This document shows, piece by piece, positions 5,114 to 8,994 of a stretch of DNA of 8,994 nucleotides. Position numbers and translations under genes: made by a program. Every line of letters starts with the position of its first letter. The first letter of the stretch is position 1. Origin of the DNA: Lachnospiraceae bacterium (GTDB lineage: Bacteria > Bacillota_A > Clostridia > Lachnospirales > Lachnospiraceae); contig SFGN01000082.1 of assembly GCA_004556565.1 (NCBI GenBank), positions 1 through 8,994 on the forward strand. Reading direction: 5' to 3'. Below the pieces are notes generated by a model. That model was given only the letters and a program-made list of their open reading frames with translations. It had not been told where the DNA came from and did no database searches.

Positions 5114-5740
5114 ATGAAAAAATGTACTTTTCCGAGTGACAAACATCTGGAAGAAGTGGTGGATTCTGTTTATGAAAAAATTGAAGATGCAGAAATCTGG
5201 ATTCCGTATGGAGAGGTCTTCAAGCATTATAAATCCAAACGATCGGATATCAACAAACGTGTCAGAAAATCTCTGAATGAAAAAGAAGAGAGTCAGATTG
5301 AGAAGGTCTGTTTTATGAATATGTGTATGATTCAGGATCATAAAGGGAATGTACTGGCTCTGGATAAAGTAAATGATAGCTATACCGGTACAACTTTTCC
5401 AGGCGGTCACGTAGAAGCAAATGAGATTTTTCAGAAATCTATGATTCGGGAAGTCTGGGAAGAAACAGGACTTACGGTTGAAGCACCGAAGCTTGGAGGA
5501 TTATATCATTGGCATAAGAGCGGAGTGCACTATGTTATTACCTTGTATAAAGCGGATAAGTTTACCGGAGAATTAAAGAGTTCTGAGGAAGGAAGAGTTT
5601 ATTGGATTCCGCTGGAAGAGTTAAAAACAAAAGAACTTGCTACAGGTATGGAACACGTTTTGCGGATTCTGGAATCAGAGAAGGTGGACGAGTGCTATAT
5701 GCATCTGGAAGCAGATGGATATGTGGGAGACTTGTATTAA
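5114..5740 (+). CDS. Nudix hydrolase (MutT/8-oxo-dGTPase-like) with N-terminal helical domain, 5' end lost to the IS
   Basis: The remaining frame from ATG 5114 is 208 residues. Residues 1-60 (KHLEEVVDSVYEKIEDAEIW, then IPYGEVFKHYKSKRSDINKR) are the C-terminal part of a small helical domain whose start lies at 3104-3217. Residues 63-208 form a Nudix domain with a complete Nudix box at 98-120: G98, E104, R112-E113, E116-E117 and G119, matching GX5EX7REUXEEXGU. Such enzymes hydrolyse nucleoside diphosphate derivatives; this sub-type resembles proteins annotated as 8-oxo-dGTP diphosphatase, but the substrate cannot be read from sequence. The original start is separated by the IS, and ATG 5114 has no clear ribosome binding site. 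ATG 5315 (M68) has AGAAGG eight bases upstream and would give a 141-aa stand-alone Nudix enzyme of normal size. The Nudix activity may therefore survive. Confidence 0.85.
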   Translation: MKKCTFPSDKHLEEVVDSVYEKIEDAEIWIPYGEVFKHYKSKRSDINKRVRKSLNEKEESQIEKVCFMNMCMIQDHKGNVLALDKVNDSYTGTTFPGGHVEANEIFQKSMIREVWEETGLTVEAPKLGGLYHWHKSGVHYVITLYKADKFTGELKSSEEGRVYWIPLEELKTKELATGMEHVLRILESEKVDECYMHLEADGYVGDLY

Positions 5741-5754
5741 AGAATTACATGAGA

Positions 5755-5790
5755 AATGGCTGCCTGCTCATTGGAGAAAAGACAGCCATT
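5755..5790. terminator. Hairpin between convergent genes
   Basis: AATGGCTG (5755-5762) and CAGCCATT (5783-5790) form a perfect 8-bp stem with a 20-base loop, followed on the plus strand by CTTTA. It separates the Nudix gene from the convergent 97-aa gene. The loop is long and the T tract short, so termination is likely but weak. Confidence 0.45.
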
Positions 5791-5812
5791 CTTTATAAGA
5801 TACATCATTCAT

Positions 5813-6106
5813 CTATTCTGTTTTTTGCGGTTCGTTTTTGGAAGTGAAATTAATATATTTGGCACGTTGTAAAATTGAAATAACTGCATCAATGCTTTCA
5901 GGATTGGAGAAGCTCATGATAAAAGGTTCTTCTTTAAATTCCATGGGTTCGAACCCAGGATTCTGATCTGGATTCTTGAGTATATGGATGGGACGTGCAC
6001 TCTGATTATAAAATGCCAGTTGTGCGGAATCTGTAGTGTTACCGATGACACCAATGCCTACATCCCCTTTTCCAAAGTCTATTCTATGTTTATTTAAGTT
6101 GATCAT
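5813..6106 (-). CDS. Uncharacterised 97-aa protein in the XRE-ImmA operon
   Basis: I do not recognise this family. The protein begins MINLNKHRIDFGKGDVGIGV and ends with a polar tail (FTSKNEPQKTE). The middle predicts mostly strands (QLAFYNQSARPIHILKN; EPFIMSFSN), followed by one clear helix (PESIDAVISILQRAKYI). There is no signal peptide or membrane segment, and no cysteine. ATG at 6106 is chosen, with AAAGGAG ten bases upstream; a TTG at 6112, four bases from the same site, is an alternative. It follows the ImmA gene by 33 bp on the same strand, so it is very likely the last gene of the xre-immA transcript. Position suggests a role tied to the repressor/protease pair, but nothing in the sequence states what. 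Confidence 0.75.
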   Translation of the reverse strand: MINLNKHRIDFGKGDVGIGVIGNTTDSAQLAFYNQSARPIHILKNPDQNPGFEPMEFKEEPFIMSFSNPESIDAVISILQRAKYINFTSKNEPQKTE

Positions 6107-6139
6107 TTTCAAAAATCTCCTTTTTCAAAAATAGCATAT

Positions 6140-6694
6140 TTAGTAATTTTCTATTATTCCCGAAGTAGGGATATCTTTTAAAAAGTCACTGTTGGAAGTA
6201 ATCGGAGAATCTACAATCTGAACGCCGCTTCGTTTCATCATTCGGAATTTGAAATCAAGAAGTTCCGGTGGAACTTTCAGTTCTGCGGCAGCCTGGAAAA
6301 AGGACATATCAGCGTTAAGCATCTCCAGGACATCTTCATCTTCCAGAAGATAATCAGCGGCAAAGCAATTCGCTTCATATTCACATTGTGACACTCCATC
6401 GAATAATTCAAAATCATGAAAACACTTGATCTGAAGGGGTTTCTGATGAAGGAGTGCGTGACCGATCTCGTGGATCAGGATAATCTGCTGTATGATTTCC
6501 GGTAGGTCGCAGTTAATGACGATGCAGGTCTTTCGACATTCCCGCATACAGAAGCCTTTGCAACAGTTTGGATCAGTTCCAAGCGGAAGCTTTTTAACAA
6601 TAATATGCATAGCGGCTGCAAGGCGGTACGGATCACTTTCCTGATATTTTGCTTTTACTTTATTAACAGTGTCTCTTATACATTTTGAACTCAT
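6140..6694 (-). CDS. ImmA/IrrE family metallo-endopeptidase
   Basis: This 184-aa protein carries the zinc protease motif HEIGH (H75, E76, H79) in IILIHEIGHALLHQ. A downstream acidic ligand region, CEYEANCFAADYLL, has E107 as the likely third ligand. This is the ImmA/IrrE arrangement. Family members cleave or inactivate a partner XRE-type repressor, as ImmA does to ImmR in ICEBs1 and IrrE does to DdrO in Deinococcus. The start at 6694 has GAGG at 6702-6705, seven bases away; an upstream ATG at 6715 lacks such a site. A Cys-rich stretch before the active site (CCKGFCMRECRKTC, 44-57) is unusual and could bind metal or sense redox state. It lies 77 bp after the XRE gene on the same strand, the classic repressor-protease order. 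Confidence 0.88.
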   Translation of the reverse strand: MSSKCIRDTVNKVKAKYQESDPYRLAAAMHIIVKKLPLGTDPNCCKGFCMRECRKTCIVINCDLPEIIQQIILIHEIGHALLHQKPLQIKCFHDFELFDGVSQCEYEANCFAADYLLEDEDVLEMLNADMSFFQAAAELKVPPELLDFKFRMMKRSGVQIVDSPITSNSDFLKDIPTSGIIENY

Positions 6695-6771
6695 AAAAAC
6701 ACCTCGATATTTCATAAGATAGTTTGCTGCAAGTATAGAGTAGCAAAAGTGCTGTACGAAAATACGGACAC

Positions 6772-7224
6772 CTATGAATCACTTTCCATTTCAGTGTTTT
6801 TCTTTTTCCGTCCAAATGTCTTTTTGGCTTCCATCTTACAGGAAAGATATGCTTTGGTTACAGCCTGATAGAAAGCATCTTTTGCTTCTTCGTCGAGTTC
6901 GCCACCAGCAAAAAGAGCACGGTTGGCTTCGAGAATCTCATTGATGTCCCTGGCTCCTTTTTCACCAAGCTGTCCATTGACTTCATCAATATAATCCATT
7001 TTTTCAATTCCGTAAGAAGGATCTGTGATCTCATCATGTTTCAAATAATCGTAAGAGACATTCAATGCATGAGCGAGCTTTCTCATAGTAGAGATTCGTG
7101 CGATGGTGCCGGAACTTTCATAAGCTGCGATCGCACGCTGGGATACGCCGACCAGTTCTGCAAGTTCTTTTTGTGTCAGATGATTTTGTTCTCGTTGATA
7201 TTTAATCTTGTCTGAAAAATTCAT
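6772..7224 (-). CDS. XRE-family transcriptional repressor (ImmR-like)
   Basis: This 150-aa protein has an N-terminal Cro/C1 helix-turn-helix domain (about 5-62, core TQKELAELVGVSQRAIAAYE at 17-36). An acidic middle segment follows (GELDEEAKDAFYQAV, about 108-122), and then a basic tail (AKKTFGRKKK). ATG at 7224 is supported by AAAGGA seven bases upstream; an ATG at 7266 has no such site. It heads a minus-strand operon with the ImmA-type protease, and its C-terminal region is the likely target of that protease, by analogy with ImmR/ImmA. The divergent arrangement with a Y-family polymerase, and the inverted repeat over its own promoter, suggest that it represses itself and possibly the polymerase operon. 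Confidence 0.88.
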   Translation of the reverse strand: MNFSDKIKYQREQNHLTQKELAELVGVSQRAIAAYESSGTIARISTMRKLAHALNVSYDYLKHDEITDPSYGIEKMDYIDEVNGQLGEKGARDINEILEANRALFAGGELDEEAKDAFYQAVTKAYLSCKMEAKKTFGRKKKNTEMESDS

Positions 7225-7280
7225 AGTGGGATCCTTTCCAAGTTTTTGAAATCGTAACTTCATCAACTTTATAAAAACTA

Positions 7281-7309
7281 TTGACAGAGTTCATTATCAC
7301 GTATAAAAT
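7281..7309 (+). promoter_or_regulatory. Promoter of the polymerase operon
   Basis: A consensus TTGACA (7281-7286), a 17-bp spacer and TAAAAT (7304-7309) read toward the polymerase gene. Transcription would start near 7316, inside the LexA box, and give a leader of about 100 bases. Confidence 0.7.
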
Positions 7310-7310
7310 A

Positions 7311-7324
7311 CAAACAAATGTTCG
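7311..7324. promoter_or_regulatory. LexA (DinR) box
   Basis: CAAACAAATGTTCG matches the Gram-positive SOS box CGAACRNRYGTTCG at 12 of 13 specified positions (G to A at position 2). It directly follows the -10 of the polymerase promoter, where bound LexA would block initiation. Basis: sequence match plus the established B. subtilis-type consensus. Confidence 0.7.
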
Positions 7325-7359
7325 TGAAGTTAGTAGAAATTATAATCTATAAACTTCAC
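7324..7359. promoter_or_regulatory. Inverted-repeat operator candidate for the XRE repressor
   Basis: GTGAAGTT (7324-7331) and AACTTCAC (7352-7359) are perfect 8-bp arms with a 20-bp spacer. They bracket the -10 of the XRE promoter. Related boxes occur at 7256-7263 (AACTTCAT) and 7370-7374 (TGAAG). Assignment to this repressor is inferred from position. Confidence 0.5.
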
Positions 7360-7367
7360 AAAGTCAA
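7339..7367 (-). promoter_or_regulatory. Promoter of the XRE-ImmA operon
   Basis: On the minus strand, TTGACT (7367-7362), a 17-bp spacer and a perfect TATAAT (7344-7339) form a strong promoter. The leader to the XRE start at 7224 is about 110 bases and overlaps the divergent polymerase promoter, so the two are probably mutually influenced. Confidence 0.75.
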
Positions 7368-7418
7368 TATGAAGCAAAGAACTTTTATTATGATTTTTAA
7401 GACTGGTAGGTGAATGTT

Positions 7419-8663
7419 ATGAGCAGGACAATTCTTCATTCAGATATGAATTGCTTTTACGCAAGTGTTGAGATGCTGCATCATCCAGAACTTGCCGGGA
7501 AGCCGATGGCAGTCGGTGGTGATCCGGAAGCAAGACATGGAATTGTGCTGACTGCAAACTATATTGCGAAGCGAGCCGGAGTAAAAACAGGCATGGCATT
7601 GTGGCAGGCAAGACAGGTTTGCCCAGAAATAATCTTTGTACCGCCTCGCATGGATCTTTATTTGAGGTTTTCCAGAATGGCACAGGAGATTTACAGTGAA
7701 TACACAGATCAGAGAGAACCATTTGGGATTGATGAAAGCTGGCTGGATGTGACCGCCAGTACTTCTATCAAGGGAGACGGAATGAAGATTGCAAAAGAGA
7801 TCAGCAGTCGGATTAAATATGAACTGGGGGTTACCGTAAGTATTGGTGTTTCCTGGAATAAGATATTTGCAAAGCTCGGTTCTGATTATAAAAAGCCGGA
7901 TGCCATTACAGAGTTTTCCAAAGACAATTACAAGGATATTGCATGGAAACTTCCAGTAGGTGATTTACTCATGGTCGGAAGAAGCACTGAACGGACGATG
8001 AAGAAACTTGGCATTTGTACAATCGGAGATCTGGCAGGAGCAGAACCTTCTATATTAGAAACATATCTTGGAAAGATGGGATTGGTACTTCATACCTTTG
8101 CAAATGGATGGGATGAAACTCCAGTTTTGGTAGAAGGATATAAAGTACCGATCAAGTCTATCGGGAACAGTACAACAACGCCAAGAGATCTTGTTAGTGA
8201 ATTGGACGTGAAGATTATTTTGATGGCTCTTTCAGAAAGTGTAGGAGCCAGGCTTCGTGAAAATGGTTTTCAATGCAGGACAGTAGAAATCTCGATTCGG
8301 GATAATGGATTGTATCATTTCACGAGACAGTGCAAGTTGGACAGGGCAAGTAATCTTACAGAAGAAATTGCCAGAACTGCATTTGAGTTATTCCAGAAAA
8401 ACTATAATTGGGAACATCCAATTCGTAGTCTTGGTGTTCGAGGATGTGATCTGGTATCAGAAGAGATGCCGTATCAGCTTGATTTATTTATGGATGAAAC
8501 GAAGAGAGAAAAAATCAAAAAGATGGACCAGGTGGTAGATGAGATCCGTGGAAGGTTTGGCTATCAGAGTATTCAGAGAGCATTTATGTATCAGGATAAG
8601 ATACTGGCACAGCTGAATGCTAAGGAACATACGGTTCATCCACAGGCATATTTTCATGGATAG
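7419..8663 (+). CDS. Y-family DNA polymerase (DinB/UvrX-like, translesion)
   Basis: This 414-aa protein is a full-length Y-family polymerase. Catalytic motifs are HSDMNCFYASVE, with D9 and likely steric gate Y14, and GIDESWLD with D105 and E106. The segment VSIGVSWNKIFAKLGSDYKKPD is the conserved palm region after the active site. The helix-hairpin-helix and little-finger regions follow, then the beta-clamp binding motif QLDLF (353-357). A C-terminal tail of about 57 residues (KKMDQVVDEIRGRFGYQSIQ) extends beyond the clamp motif, as in Gram-positive UvrX/YqjW-like members. Such enzymes copy past damaged bases at low fidelity. ATG at 7419 is chosen, with AGG at 7408-7410; an upstream in-frame GTG at 7410 overlaps that site. 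A LexA box and a consensus promoter precede it. The 92-aa gene follows 20 bp later. Confidence 0.95.
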   Translation: MSRTILHSDMNCFYASVEMLHHPELAGKPMAVGGDPEARHGIVLTANYIAKRAGVKTGMALWQARQVCPEIIFVPPRMDLYLRFSRMAQEIYSEYTDQREPFGIDESWLDVTASTSIKGDGMKIAKEISSRIKYELGVTVSIGVSWNKIFAKLGSDYKKPDAITEFSKDNYKDIAWKLPVGDLLMVGRSTERTMKKLGICTIGDLAGAEPSILETYLGKMGLVLHTFANGWDETPVLVEGYKVPIKSIGNSTTTPRDLVSELDVKIILMALSESVGARLRENGFQCRTVEISIRDNGLYHFTRQCKLDRASNLTEEIARTAFELFQKNYNWEHPIRSLGVRGCDLVSEEMPYQLDLFMDETKREKIKKMDQVVDEIRGRFGYQSIQRAFMYQDKILAQLNAKEHTVHPQAYFHG

Positions 8664-8683
8664 GAGAGAGCAGGTGTTTTGTA

Positions 8684-8962
8684 ATGACAGCTAAAGTGTA
8701 TGTAGATGTCCTGGCAGTATTCAGCCGGGAAGGAGAATTGATCCCTACAGCGTTTGTCTGGGAAGATGGACGTAAGTATGCGATTGATAAGGTTTCAAAA
8801 CCGGAGCGTTGTGCCAGCCGAAAAGCTGGCGGAACCGGATATCGTTATACCTGTCAGGTGGGTGGAAAAATCTGTCATCTGACTTATGAAGAAAATGGCT
8901 CAATCACAAATTTTGTGGGATTTAGGATTCCGCTCGTAGCTACGGCGGCTCATATCGAATAG
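8684..8962 (+). CDS. Uncharacterised 92-aa protein co-transcribed with the polymerase
   Basis: I cannot name the family, although I associate similar small proteins with clostridial Y-family polymerase genes. The sequence is mostly predicted beta strand: KVYVDVLAVFS, LIPTAFVWEDGRKYAIDKV, TGYRYTCQVGGKICHLTYEE. Three cysteines (C43, C57, C64) are present, and there is no signal peptide or membrane helix. AGGTG at 8672-8676 lies seven bases before the ATG. It starts 20 bp after the polymerase stop with no terminator between, so the two genes are probably one transcript under the LexA-box promoter. Actinobacterial DUF6504 proteins occupy a comparable small-partner position beside Y-family polymerase genes, so an accessory role is plausible, but it is inferred from position only. 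Confidence 0.8.
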   Translation: MTAKVYVDVLAVFSREGELIPTAFVWEDGRKYAIDKVSKPERCASRKAGGTGYRYTCQVGGKICHLTYEENGSITNFVGFRIPLVATAAHIE

Positions 8963-8994
8963 TTTCAGAAAGAAATATTCGTCATCAGGATATC

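Noticed and set aside
5015..5410. Minus-strand open frame opposite the Nudix gene
   Set aside because: It runs opposite a clear Nudix fusion frame, crosses the IS boundary and shows antisense-type composition.
8812..8829. GCCAGC-CGAAAA-GCTGGC hairpin
   Set aside because: It lies within the 92-aa coding sequence and has no T run, so it is more likely incidental coding sequence than a terminator.
1..8994. CRISPR array, tRNA, rRNA or riboswitch
   Set aside because: No regularly spaced repeats, cloverleaf, rRNA segment or recognisable riboswitch core was seen on either strand.

Overview
The window looks like accessory DNA from a low-GC Gram-positive gut Clostridia, most likely Lachnospiraceae. 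This rests on A/T-rich codon use, AGGAG-type ribosome binding sites, a TnpV/MobA/MobC gene complement and a Firmicutes-type LexA box. It is a patchwork of mobile-element modules, several of them broken. No rRNA, tRNA or CRISPR array was seen.

Left part (1-1175). A minus-strand tnpV start runs off the window edge. It abuts a 5'-truncated SseB-like gene on the plus strand, which overlaps an intact SIMPL-domain (DUF541) gene. A hairpin that could terminate in both directions closes the region.

Mobilization module (1173-2965, minus strand). mobC and a MOBP-type relaxase gene (mobA) overlap and sit beside a likely oriT with two perfect inverted repeats and an RP4-like nic motif. The relaxase frame is cut by one amber codon at 1689-1691. 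The frame then stays open for 171 more codons, so the gene was recently intact.

Insertion sequence (3218-5090). A 1,873-bp IS6-like element encodes a large zinc-ribbon DDE transposase and carries a long imperfect palindrome. It has 12-bp terminal repeats (11 matching) and an 8-bp target duplication (TTCAGGCA). It splits one host gene. Removing the IS and one duplication joins 3104-3217 to 5099-5740 in frame as a 251-codon protein: a short helical domain fused to a Nudix hydrolase. The Nudix half survives downstream of the IS and may now be read from an IS-derived promoter.

Damage-response module (5813-8962). An XRE repressor, an ImmA/IrrE metalloprotease and a 97-aa unknown protein form a minus-strand operon. 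It is divergent from a plus-strand pair: a Y-family DNA polymerase with a clamp-binding motif and a 92-aa unknown protein. The intergenic region holds a strong promoter in each direction, a near-consensus LexA box at the polymerase promoter, and an 8-bp inverted repeat bracketing the -10 of the XRE promoter. The arrangement suggests that error-prone synthesis on the element is controlled both by host SOS and by an element-borne repressor/protease pair. The neighbouring Nudix enzyme, a possible nucleotide-pool sanitizer, may belong to the same theme.
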